Assembly: GCA_023450615.1 (NCBI GenBank)
Contig: JAEXGT010000009.1
Location: 1 to 51,969, forward strand
Length of the DNA: 51,969 nt
Source: Pseudomonadota bacterium
Lineage (GTDB): Bacteria; Pseudomonadota; Alphaproteobacteria; Rhizobiales; Beijerinckiaceae
Direction: 5' to 3'
The position numbers and the translations under genes were made by a program. Positions within the stretch are counted from its first letter, which is position 1. The number at the start of each line of letters is the position of its first letter. Shown in pieces: positions 41,994-50,433 of this stretch. The notes beneath the pieces were generated by a model. That model did no database searches. It saw nothing but the letters and a program-made list of their open reading frames with translations, and was not told the origin of the DNA.

Positions 41994-42671
41994 GTGCGCC
42001 TTCTCGTCGTCGAGGATGACAAAACCCTCAATACGCAGATCGTGACCGCCCTCGAACAGGCGGGCTACGCGGTGGATGCCGCTTTTGACGGCGAGGAGGG
42101 GCAGTTCCTCGGGGAGACCGAACCCTACGATGCCATCATCCTCGATCTCGGCCTGCCGAAGGTGGACGGCGTGTCCGTTCTCACGGCTTGGCGCCGCGAG
42201 GGCCGGAAGATGCCTGTCATCATCCTGACCGCCCGCGACCGCTGGAGCGACAAGGTTCAGGGCTTCGATGCCGGTGCTGACGATTATGTGACCAAGCCTT
42301 TCCACATGGAGGAGCTTCTGGCCCGCGTCCGCGCCCTGCTGCGCCGGGCGACCGGGCACGCCACGAGCGAGATCGCCTGCGGCCCTGTGAAGCTCGATAC
42401 CCGCTCGGGTCGCGTGGCGGTGGACGGAAACCCGGTGAAGCTCACCTCACACGAGTACCGGCTCCTGTCCTATCTCATGCACCATATGGGCCGCATCGTC
42501 TCGCGCGGCGAGCTGACGGAGCATCTTTACGATCAGGATTTCGACCGTGACTCGAACACGATCGAGGTCTTCATCGGCCGCCTGCGCAAGAAGCTCGGCG
42601 TGGATATCATCCAGACCGTTCGCGGCCTGGGCTATCTCCTCGATGCGAGCCAGACACAGACCAAGTCGTGA
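41994..42671 (+). CDS. feuP: FeuP-type OmpR-family response regulator
   Basis: A 225-residue regulator. The receiver domain (1-118) has acidic pocket EDD (7-9), phospho-acceptor Asp51 and Lys101. The C-terminal winged helix (about 125-220; LTSHEYRLLSYLMHHMGRIVSRGELTEHLYDQDFDRDSNTIEVFIGRLRKKLG) binds DNA. The start codon is GTG. Its stop overlaps the kinase start (GTGA), so the pair is coupled. FeuP/FeuQ in rhizobia controls cyclic glucan export and osmoadaptation. The assignment rests on the gene neighbourhood and sequence type. Confidence 0.85.
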   Translation: MRLLVVEDDKTLNTQIVTALEQAGYAVDAAFDGEEGQFLGETEPYDAIILDLGLPKVDGVSVLTAWRREGRKMPVIILTARDRWSDKVQGFDAGADDYVTKPFHMEELLARVRALLRRATGHATSEIACGPVKLDTRSGRVAVDGNPVKLTSHEYRLLSYLMHHMGRIVSRGELTEHLYDQDFDRDSNTIEVFIGRLRKKLGVDIIQTVRGLGYLLDASQTQTKS

Positions 42672-44065
42672 ACGGGTTCCGCCCGATCCTGGACCGTTTC
42701 GCAAGCCGGCCCATCGCCGTCCGGCTTGCTGTTTCCTCCGTCTTCTGGAGCTTCGCGATCCTGCTCGTGGCAGGACTCATCCTGCTCACACTCTATCGCG
42801 ACACGACGGAGAGAGGCTTCGACCAGCGTCTTCTCGTCTACGCCAATACCCTGGCTTCGAACCTTGTGGCGCCGGGCGATCCGGACCGCGATCTCGGCCC
42901 CATCGGCGATCCGCGCTTCGAGCTGCCCCTGTCCGGCTGGTACTGGCAAGTAGCGCGGCCCAATGCCAAGCCCGATGAAATCCGCTCCTCCAAATCGCTC
43001 TTCGGCGGTCAGGTGCCGAGCCTTGCGGCATCCGGCGACAACAGGTTCGGGCAGATCCGCCGAGGCTACGGCAAGGCGCCCGACGAGCGGAACCTGCGCA
43101 TCATCGAGCGCGACATCGATCTCGGCGAGGATGGGCGTTACATCATTCGTGTGGCCGGCCCCGCGGACGAGATCGATGTGGGCGTCCGCGACTTCCTCTT
43201 CGCCTTGACGGTGACCTTCGCGCTTCTCGGCCTGGCGCTCGGCTTCTCCACTCTCCTGCAGATCCGCTTCGGCCTGCGTCCTCTCGCCAATCTCCGCAGC
43301 GCGCTCGGCGCCATTCGGCGCGGCGAGGCGGAAAGGATCGTGGGCGAATACCCGCGCGACATTTCCCCGCTTGCAAGCGAGCTGAACCTTCTGCTCGACA
43401 CGAACCGCGAGATTTTGGAGCGTGCCCGGACGCAGGTCGGCAATCTGGCCCACGCCATCAAGACACCCCTCAGCATCGTCATGAACGAAGCGGAGAACGC
43501 TCCCGACGAGGTTGCCGCCCGGGTGCGCGAGCAAGCGACCTTGATGCGCGATCAGGTGAATTATTACCTCGACCGCGCACGCGCAGCGGCCCTAGCTGGT
43601 ACTCTCGGAACCCTGACGGATGTGGAGCCTGTCATCGGCGGGCTCGCCCGGACCTTCGCCAAGATCTATCGGGACAAGGATCTGGCGGTCGAACTCGCGA
43701 TTCCACACGACCTCCGGTTCAGGGGAGAAAAGCAGGATCTCGAGGAAATGGCCGGCAACCTGATCGACAACGCCGCCAAATGGGCTGCTCACAAAGTCGA
43801 GATCTCCGTCGAGATCATCCGGGGTGACGATGACCGCCCGCGCTTCCGCTTGCTCATCGACGACGATGGTCCGGGTCTTCCGGAAACGGCCCGTGCCGAG
43901 ATGCTCAAGCGTGGCCGCCGCCTCGACGAAACCAAGCCCGGCTCAGGCCTTGGCCTTTCCATCGTCAGCGATCTCGCGGCCCTCTATCGCGGCTCGCTCA
44001 GCCTCGAAGCGGCTCCTCTGGGGGGCTTGCGGGCGGTGCTCGAGCTCCCGGGGGATAGAGGCTAA
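42668..44065 (+). CDS. feuQ: FeuQ-type sensor histidine kinase
   Basis: A 465-residue inner-membrane kinase. It has two membrane helices (about 20-42 and 178-198) around a periplasmic sensor domain, then a HAMP-like linker (ANLRSALGAIRRGEAERI), HisKA with LAHAIKTPLS (His262), an N box NLIDNAAKWA, and G boxes DDGPGLPE and GSGLGLSI. It autophosphorylates and passes phosphate to the coupled regulator. The GTG start overlaps the feuP stop. The N box LIDNAAKWA fits the FeuQ/PhoQ-like subgroup. Confidence 0.87.
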   Translation: MNGFRPILDRFASRPIAVRLAVSSVFWSFAILLVAGLILLTLYRDTTERGFDQRLLVYANTLASNLVAPGDPDRDLGPIGDPRFELPLSGWYWQVARPNAKPDEIRSSKSLFGGQVPSLAASGDNRFGQIRRGYGKAPDERNLRIIERDIDLGEDGRYIIRVAGPADEIDVGVRDFLFALTVTFALLGLALGFSTLLQIRFGLRPLANLRSALGAIRRGEAERIVGEYPRDISPLASELNLLLDTNREILERARTQVGNLAHAIKTPLSIVMNEAENAPDEVAARVREQATLMRDQVNYYLDRARAAALAGTLGTLTDVEPVIGGLARTFAKIYRDKDLAVELAIPHDLRFRGEKQDLEEMAGNLIDNAAKWAAHKVEISVEIIRGDDDRPRFRLLIDDDGPGLPETARAEMLKRGRRLDETKPGSGLGLSIVSDLAALYRGSLSLEAAPLGGLRAVLELPGDRG

Positions 44066-44136
44066 TCCTATGTATTTTTACGCGTGACACCGTGCCACCG
44101 TCGTGCTTGACGGGGACTCGGAGTAATTAGGATTTT

Positions 44137-45240
44137 ATGGTGATCTGGATCATACTCTTGCTGATGACGGCGGCAGCCGTAATGGCGGTGCTTTGGCCGC
44201 TGTCGCGCCACCGCGCGGTTTCGGCACAGCAGCTCGATCCGGATACGCAGTTTTACCGCGAGCAGATCGCCGAGATCGAGCGGGACCGTGAGCGGGGCGT
44301 GCTCCTGGACAGCGAGGCCGAGGCCGCCAAGGCGGAAGCTGGGCGCCGTCTTCTGCGCGCTACCGGTATGACGGCGGATACATATGCCGCTTTGGGAGAG
44401 CCTGCGCTGCGCCGCCGCAGGGCTGCATCGACCCTGGCCCTGTCCATGATCCCGATCCTGGCTCTGGCTCTCTATGGAGCTTATGGCTCCCCCCACCTCA
44501 TGGCCAATCCGCCGGAGCAGCAGGCGCAGCAGCCGGGCGGCAATCTCGATCTCATGACCGCGGTTGCCCAAATCGAGGGGCACCTTGCCAAGAACCCTCA
44601 GGACGGTCGTGGCTGGGAAGTTGTGGCTCCCGTCTATTTCCGCATGGGGCGGATCGACGACGCGGTGAAGGCCTACGAGGCCGCATTGCGCTATCTCGGT
44701 CCCAGCCCTGAGCGGCTGTCCAATTACGGTGAGACAATGGTTCTCGCCAAGGATGGCCTTGTCTCGTCCCAAGCGCAGGCGGCTTTCGAGCAGGCGGTGC
44801 AGATGGACGCAAATGCATTCAAGGCCCGCTATTATCTGGCCGTCGCCGCTGAACAGGATGGGCGCCGCGACAAGGCCAAGCAGGCTTACACGGAGCTTCT
44901 CGCCTTGTCGCCTGAGGGCGCTCCATGGGCCGATGCCGTGAAGCAGCGGCTGGCCAGCCTCGGCGTGGAACAGCCCGTTGCAGGGCAGGGGGAGGCTCCC
45001 CAGATAGGGGCCGAGGACATCGCCCGCATGGTGTCGGGCCTTGCCGAGCGCATCGAGGCGCAGGGCGGATCTCCCGAAGAATGGGCGCGCCTGATCCGGT
45101 CCTATACGGTTCTCGGACAGCGCGACAAGGCCATGGCGGTGGCTGCGCGTGCGCGCCAAGCCTTGGCGCAGGACGAAGCAGGTTTGAAGACCATCGACGC
45201 GATGACGCGTGAACTGAAATTGACTGACGCCGCACCATGA
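44137..45240 (+). CDS. ccmI: Cytochrome c biogenesis protein CcmI (CycH)
   Basis: A 367-residue CcmI. Two membrane helices (about 1-21 and 98-118) flank the CcmI-1 region with the FYREQIAEIERDRERG coiled stretch. A periplasmic TPR domain follows (about 135-365; LAKNPQDGRGWEVVAPVYFRMGRIDDAVKAYEAALR). It holds apocytochrome c for heme attachment by CcmF-CcmH. It is first of four adjacent ccm genes, and its ATGA overlaps ccmE by 4 bases. AGGA precedes the ATG. Confidence 0.93.
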   Translation: MVIWIILLLMTAAAVMAVLWPLSRHRAVSAQQLDPDTQFYREQIAEIERDRERGVLLDSEAEAAKAEAGRRLLRATGMTADTYAALGEPALRRRRAASTLALSMIPILALALYGAYGSPHLMANPPEQQAQQPGGNLDLMTAVAQIEGHLAKNPQDGRGWEVVAPVYFRMGRIDDAVKAYEAALRYLGPSPERLSNYGETMVLAKDGLVSSQAQAAFEQAVQMDANAFKARYYLAVAAEQDGRRDKAKQAYTELLALSPEGAPWADAVKQRLASLGVEQPVAGQGEAPQIGAEDIARMVSGLAERIEAQGGSPEEWARLIRSYTVLGQRDKAMAVAARARQALAQDEAGLKTIDAMTRELKLTDAAP

Positions 45241-45695
45241 CCAGAAAGCAGAGACGTTTGACCCTGATCGGCTTCGCGGGAGGCATTCTCGCGCTTGCGC
45301 TCGGTCTCGTTCTTTACGCCATGAACGACACGATCGTGTTCTTCAATTCACCGGCGGACATCCAGGCCAAGAGCGTGCAGCCCGGCACGCGCCTGCGCCT
45401 GGGCGGGCTCGTGAAAGAGGGAACGGTGCAGCGCGGCGCTGACCAGCAAATCCGCTTCGAGGTCATGGATGCGCAGGCCACCATGCAGGTTCATTACAAG
45501 GGCCTGCTGCCGGACCTCTTCCGTGAGGGGCAGGGCATCGTGGCCGAGGGCATTCTGGAAAGCCCAACCGTGTTCCGGGCGGATTCCGTGCTGGCCAAGC
45601 ACGACGAGAATTATATGCCGCGCGAAGTGGCGGACACCCTGAAAAAACAGGGCCACTGGATGGGTGAGGCGAACGCCGCGCCGAAGACGCAGTAA
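45237..45695 (+). CDS. ccmE: Heme chaperone CcmE
   Basis: A 152-residue heme chaperone anchored by an N-terminal helix (about 9-28). The periplasmic OB fold holds heme covalently at His122 in KHDENY, with Tyr126 as axial ligand. It carries heme from CcmC to CcmF. Start overlaps ccmI stop by ATGA, then ccmF follows within 14 bases. Family-typical length. Confidence 0.95.
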   Translation: MTRKQRRLTLIGFAGGILALALGLVLYAMNDTIVFFNSPADIQAKSVQPGTRLRLGGLVKEGTVQRGADQQIRFEVMDAQATMQVHYKGLLPDLFREGQGIVAEGILESPTVFRADSVLAKHDENYMPREVADTLKKQGHWMGEANAAPKTQ

Positions 45696-45708
45696 CGAGG
45701 AGAACCTG

Positions 45709-47691
45709 GTGATCGTCGAGGCTGGACATTTCGCGCTTGCGCTTGCGCTCGGGTTATCTCTCATCCAGTTCATCGTGCCGCTCTGGGGCGCGCGCGCCAA
45801 CGATCCCGTTCTGATGTCGGTGGGGCCGGTGACGGGTCTGGCCGTCTTTGTCTGCATCGCCTTTTCATTCCTGGCGCTGACAGTCGCTTATGTGACCTCC
45901 GACTTCTCGGTTCTGAACGTGGTCGAGAACTCGCATTCGGCAAAGCCGCTCATCTATAAGATCTCCGGCGTGTGGGGTAACCACGAAGGCTCCATGTTGC
46001 TGTGGGTGCTGATCCTCGCTTTGTTCGGATCGGTCGTGGCGCTTTCCAAGAACAGCATTCCGATGCGGTTGCAGGCCAACACCCTGGCGGTTCAGGGTGC
46101 AGTCACCATTGCCTTCCTGCTCTTCATCCTGCTCACGTCCAATCCCTTCACGCGCATCATTCCGGCTCCTGCCGAGGGGCAGGACCTCAATCCTCTGCTT
46201 CAGGACCCAGGCCTCGCGATCCATCCGCCGCTTCTCTATATCGGCTATGTCGGCTTCTCGATCTCGTTCGCCTTCGCTTGCGCCGCGCTGATCGACGGGC
46301 GCATCGATGCAGTGTGGGCGCGCATCGTTCGCCCGTGGACGCTCGGCGCCTGGGCCTTCCTTACTCTCGGCATCGCCATGGGCTCGTACTGGGCCTATTA
46401 CGAGCTCGGCTGGGGCGGCTGGTGGTTCTGGGATCCGGTGGAGAACGCTTCGCTGATGCCGTGGCTTGCAGGCACAGCGCTTCTGCATTCCACTGTCGTG
46501 ATGGAAAAGCGTGATGCGCTTAAAGTTTGGACGATCCTGCTCGCCATCCTCACCTTCTCCCTGTCGCTGCTCGGCACGTTCCTCGTGCGTTCGGGCGTGC
46601 TGACATCCGTTCATTCATTCGCGGTCGATCCTGAGCGCGGCACCTTCATCCTCGCGATCCTGATCCTGTTCATCGGCGGCTCGCTCGCTCTGTTTGCCTG
46701 GCGTGCGCCCATGCTCAAGCAGGGCGGGTTGTTCGCGCCCGTCTCGCGTGAAGGCGCGCTCGTGCTGAACAATCTTTTCCTCGCGACCGCCTGCGCGACG
46801 GTTCTGATCGGCACGCTCTATCCGCTGGCGCTGGAGGTTGTGACGGGCGAGAAGATTTCCGTCGGCGAGCCGTTCTTCAACTTGACCTTCATCCCGCTCG
46901 TTCTTCCGCTGCTCCTGCTTCTGCCGCTCGGTCAGACGCTGGCCTGGAAGCGCGGAAACTTCCTCGGCACCGCACAGCGTCTTTACGCCGTGTTCGGCAT
47001 CTCGCTTCTCGCCACCGTTGCGATGTTCGCGTTCGCGTATGGCGGGCCTGTTGCCGCCCCGCTCGGCATCGGTCTCGGCATCTATCTGGTTCTCGGCTCG
47101 CTCAACGAGATCGTGACGCGCTCCTGGTCGCAGGGCACGCCGCTTGCAGTCGCTTGGCGCAAGGCTAGCAACCTGCCGCGCTCCACCTGGGGTACGGTGC
47201 TGGCCCACGCGGGTGTCGGCCTGACGGTCATCGGCATCGCTGCCACGGCCTGGGGCGTCGAAGGCTTGGCGAGCGTCAAACCGGGCGAGCGTCTCAAGGC
47301 TGGCGATTACGAAGTCAGACTCGAGCGCGTCATCCCCCGCACCGAGGCCAATTACCGGGAGGACGTGGCCCTCTTCACCGTTTTCCGGCAAGGCCACGAA
47401 GTCGGCTCCCTTGAGAGCATGAAACGCCTCTACGTGACCCGCGGCATGCCGACGACGGAAGCCGGGATCATGACCGTGGGGCTGGGGCAGGTTTATGTCA
47501 GCCTGGGCGAAATGCAGCCCGACGGCTCCGTGGGCGTGCGGCTCTACTATAAGCCGCTGGTGCTGCTGATCTGGATCGGCTCGGTCATCATGGCCTTGGG
47601 CGGCGGCGTCTCCCTGACGGACCGGCGGCTGCGTATCGGCGCTCCGGTTCGGGCCAAGACGACGGCTGCCGCCGCCGTACCGGCGGAGTGA
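45709..47691 (+). CDS. ccmF: Heme lyase CcmF
   Basis: A 660-residue polytopic membrane protein with about 14-15 helices. The WWD motif is visible in GWGGWWFWDPVENASLMPWL (about 230-250), which binds heme. Late periplasmic loop near 550-610 (SLGEMQPDGSVGVRLYYKPLVLLIW) is typical. With CcmH and CcmI it ligates heme to apocytochrome CXXCH sites. The GTG at 45709 follows ACGAGGAGA. The frame start at 45664 lies inside ccmE and is rejected. Ends 3 bases before ccmH. Confidence 0.95.
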   Translation: MIVEAGHFALALALGLSLIQFIVPLWGARANDPVLMSVGPVTGLAVFVCIAFSFLALTVAYVTSDFSVLNVVENSHSAKPLIYKISGVWGNHEGSMLLWVLILALFGSVVALSKNSIPMRLQANTLAVQGAVTIAFLLFILLTSNPFTRIIPAPAEGQDLNPLLQDPGLAIHPPLLYIGYVGFSISFAFACAALIDGRIDAVWARIVRPWTLGAWAFLTLGIAMGSYWAYYELGWGGWWFWDPVENASLMPWLAGTALLHSTVVMEKRDALKVWTILLAILTFSLSLLGTFLVRSGVLTSVHSFAVDPERGTFILAILILFIGGSLALFAWRAPMLKQGGLFAPVSREGALVLNNLFLATACATVLIGTLYPLALEVVTGEKISVGEPFFNLTFIPLVLPLLLLLPLGQTLAWKRGNFLGTAQRLYAVFGISLLATVAMFAFAYGGPVAAPLGIGLGIYLVLGSLNEIVTRSWSQGTPLAVAWRKASNLPRSTWGTVLAHAGVGLTVIGIAATAWGVEGLASVKPGERLKAGDYEVRLERVIPRTEANYREDVALFTVFRQGHEVGSLESMKRLYVTRGMPTTEAGIMTVGLGQVYVSLGEMQPDGSVGVRLYYKPLVLLIWIGSVIMALGGGVSLTDRRLRIGAPVRAKTTAAAAVPAE

Positions 47692-47694
47692 GCC

Positions 47695-48156
47695 ATGCGG
47701 TTTGTTCTCAGCCTTTTGGCCGCTCTCCTTCTCAGCGCATCGGCTTTCGCCGTCCAGCCGGATGAAGTGTTGAAGGATCCCGCGCTCGAGAAGCGTGCGC
47801 GGGGAATTTCAGCGGGCTTGCGCTGCCTCGTCTGCCAGAACCAGTCCATCGACGATTCCGATGCGCAACTGGCCAAGGATCTGCGGGTGCTGGTTCGCGA
47901 GCGTCTCGTGGCTGGGGACACGGACGAGCAGGTGCAAACCTACCTCGTCCAGCGTTACGGCGAGTTCGTACTGCTCAAGCCTACTTTCGGCGCCCATACC
48001 TTGCTGCTGTGGCTGACCCCGGCACTCGTTCTGGTGCTGGGTGGCATCGGCGTTTACGCCGCCATGCGGCAACGCCCGCGTCCTGTTGCTGCGGCGCTGG
48101 ATGCGGATGAGCAGAAGGCGCTGGAAAAGCTGCTCAACCGCGATCAGGGTGCGTAG
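47695..48156 (+). CDS. ccmH: Cytochrome c maturation thioreductase CcmH (CycL)
   Basis: A 153-residue CcmH. Signal peptide 1-19, periplasmic domain with LRCLVCQNQS (redox Cys44 and Cys47) that reduces apocytochrome thiols, then one membrane helix (LLLWLTPALVLVLGGIGVYAAM, about 103-124). It is the last gene of the ccmIEFH unit. The CcmA, B, C, D and G genes are not in this window. Confidence 0.95.
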   Translation: MRFVLSLLAALLLSASAFAVQPDEVLKDPALEKRARGISAGLRCLVCQNQSIDDSDAQLAKDLRVLVRERLVAGDTDEQVQTYLVQRYGEFVLLKPTFGAHTLLLWLTPALVLVLGGIGVYAAMRQRPRPVAAALDADEQKALEKLLNRDQGA

Positions 48157-48388
48157 CATCGAAAGAAATGCCTCGCGGCTCTCCATCATCGTGGTTGGGC
48201 GAGATTCCGAAGGCTGGAGCTTCGAGGAGTTTTGTCCTTCGATCGCGAGGTCGGGCTCATCCTGGCTCCTTCGGCCACCGACTCCTGAACCTTACCAACA
48301 TTTCATCTTGAGGTGAGGGTACCGTAAGGCGGGCACCCCCATCTTCCTCTCAACACGAGCCGAAACAGGTTCTGTTAGGAGAGAAAAG

Positions 48389-49588
48389 ATGTTGGATAAA
48401 GCTTCCAATCCCGTTCGTAAGCGTACCGCGAAATGGCTCGGCGCCGCAGCCGTCGCGGCCCTGATCGCAGGCGGTTCCCTTGGAACCGGCCTCGTTGCTC
48501 CCAGCCCTGCCCATGCCGAACTGCGCTCCATGTCGCAGCCGGTCCAGAATGTGCCGTCCTTCGCCGACGTGATCGAACGTGTGAAGCCTGCTGTCGTGGC
48601 CGTGAAGGTCAAGGTGCAGAATGTGGCCGACCGGAGCGATGATGGCGACGGGCCGCAATTCTCTATGCCCGATCTGCCTCCAGGCCATCCGATGGAGCGC
48701 TTCTTCCGCCAGTTCCGCGACAGTGAGCGCGGCGGTCCCCGTGGGGAGCGCCCCCGCCAGTTCGGCCAGTCCCTCGGCTCCGGTTTCTTCATCTCGGCTG
48801 ACGGCTATGTCGTGACCAACAATCACGTGGTCGACAATGCCTCTACGGTGCAGGTGACCATGGACGACGGCAAGACCCTCGACGCCAAGGTCGTCGGTAC
48901 CGATCCCAAGACCGACCTTGCCTTGCTGAAGGTCGAAGGCAGCGACTTCCCCTATGTGCGACTTGCAGACCAGAAGGCCCGCATCGGCGATTGGGTCGTC
49001 GCCATCGGCAACCCCTTCGGCCTTGGCGGCACTGTGACAGCCGGCATCGTCTCGGCCCAGCACCGCGACATCGGCGCCGGTCCTTACGACGACTTCATCC
49101 AGATCGACGCCTCGGTGAACAAGGGCAACTCAGGTGGTCCGACCTTCAACCTCGCCGGTGAGGTCGTGGGCGTGAACACGGCGATCTTCTCACCGTCGGG
49201 TGGCAATGTGGGTATTGCGTTTGCCATCCCGGCGAGCACCGTGAATCAGATCGTCGCCTCCTTGAAGGACAAGGGCTCCGTGACCCGCGGCTTCATCGGC
49301 GTGCAGATGCAGCCCGTGACCAAGGAGATCGCGGAAGCCATTGGCCTCAAGGAAGCCAAGGGTGCGCTCGTGGCCGAGGCCATCAAGGACGGTCCTGCCG
49401 CGAAGGCAGGCGTCCGGACAGGCGATACCATCATCGCCGTGGACGGACAGCCGATCAACGAGGCCAAGGATCTGTCACGCAAGGTTGCCCAGGTGGCGCC
49501 TGGCAAGAGCCTGTCCCTGACGCTCTGGCGTGAGGGCAAGGAACGGACGGTGACTCTTGAGGTCGCCAGCCAGCCGAAAGGCGTCTGA
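48389..49588 (+). CDS. degP: Periplasmic DegP-like serine protease with one PDZ domain
   Basis: A 399-residue HtrA-family protease and chaperone of misfolded envelope proteins. The signal peptide is long (about 1-43, cleavage after AHA). The trypsin-like domain has His146 (NNHVV), Asp176 (TDLALL) and Ser248 (GNSGGP), all intact. Only one PDZ domain follows (about 295-390). Typical rhizobial DegP/Do proteins are about 500 residues with two PDZ domains, so this is a shorter form like DegS or HhoB, but without the DegS membrane anchor. GTTAGGAGAG precedes the ATG. A two-component pair follows, as beside degP1 of rhizobia. Confidence 0.9.
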   Translation: MLDKASNPVRKRTAKWLGAAAVAALIAGGSLGTGLVAPSPAHAELRSMSQPVQNVPSFADVIERVKPAVVAVKVKVQNVADRSDDGDGPQFSMPDLPPGHPMERFFRQFRDSERGGPRGERPRQFGQSLGSGFFISADGYVVTNNHVVDNASTVQVTMDDGKTLDAKVVGTDPKTDLALLKVEGSDFPYVRLADQKARIGDWVVAIGNPFGLGGTVTAGIVSAQHRDIGAGPYDDFIQIDASVNKGNSGGPTFNLAGEVVGVNTAIFSPSGGNVGIAFAIPASTVNQIVASLKDKGSVTRGFIGVQMQPVTKEIAEAIGLKEAKGALVAEAIKDGPAAKAGVRTGDTIIAVDGQPINEAKDLSRKVAQVAPGKSLSLTLWREGKERTVTLEVASQPKGV

Positions 49589-49724
49589 CCTTCGGCGAGG
49601 AGCAAGGACACCAGACCTTAAGTGTTGATTGCTTCCGACACCTGGTGTCTTCTGCCCACGGCAGGTTGGCCTTCTCCCCCTCCAGGGCCAGCCTGCCGTT
49701 GGGCTCTAGCGTTAAAGACAGGCT

Positions 49725-50423
49725 ATGCGGATTCTCATCATCGAGGACGACAAAGAGGCGGCCTCCTATCTCGTGAAGGCGTTTCGGGAATCGGGCCATG
49801 TGGCGGACCATGCCGCCGATGGGCTCGACGGTTATGCCATGGCCGAGGCGGGGGATTACGACGTGCTCGTGGTCGACCGCATGCTGCCGAAACTCGACGG
49901 TCTCTCTCTCATCCGGTCTCTGCGCGAGCAGAAGGTCGAAACGCCAGTCCTCATCCTCTCCGCGCTCGGTCAGGTTGATGATCGCGTAAAGGGCTTGCGC
50001 GCCGGGGGGGACGATTATCTTCCCAAGCCTTATGCCTTCTCCGAGCTTCTGGCGCGTATCGAGGTTCTCGCGCGCCGCCGGGCCTCCACGCCAAGCGCCG
50101 AACCCACCGTATACCGCATCGCCGATCTAGAGCTCGATCGGCTGTCTCACCGGGTCACTCGCTCAGGCCACGAGATCGTGTTGCAGCCGCGCGAATTCAG
50201 GCTGCTCGAATACTTGATGAAGAACGCCAATCAGGTGGTCACGCGCACCATGCTGCTCGAGCATGTGTGGGATTATCATTTCGATCCGCAGACCAACGTG
50301 ATCGACGTTCACGTCTCGCGCTTGCGCTCCAAGATCGACAAGGGCTTCGACAAGCCGCTCATCCATACCATTCGCGGAGCGGGCTACATGGTTCGCGTCG
50401 GCGCGGTGGAGGGCGAGGAATGA
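49725..50423 (+). CDS. OmpR-family response regulator beside degP
   Basis: A 232-residue regulator with Asp51 phospho-acceptor and Lys101 in the receiver, and a C-terminal winged helix (about 125-225; LQPREFRLLEYLMKNANQVVTRTMLLEHVWDYHFDPQTNVIDVHVSRLRSKID). It ends 10 bases before the cognate kinase gene. By position next to degP it may report envelope stress or control a QseB-like regulon, which is inference. Start ATG at 49725 gives the usual length. Confidence 0.92.
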   Translation: MRILIIEDDKEAASYLVKAFRESGHVADHAADGLDGYAMAEAGDYDVLVVDRMLPKLDGLSLIRSLREQKVETPVLILSALGQVDDRVKGLRAGGDDYLPKPYAFSELLARIEVLARRRASTPSAEPTVYRIADLELDRLSHRVTRSGHEIVLQPREFRLLEYLMKNANQVVTRTMLLEHVWDYHFDPQTNVIDVHVSRLRSKIDKGFDKPLIHTIRGAGYMVRVGAVEGEE

Positions 50424-50433
50424 GCGTGCCCGC

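Noticed and set aside
44107..44136. TTGACG promoter before ccmI
   Set aside because: No acceptable -10 at 16-18 bases, so a promoter cannot be claimed.
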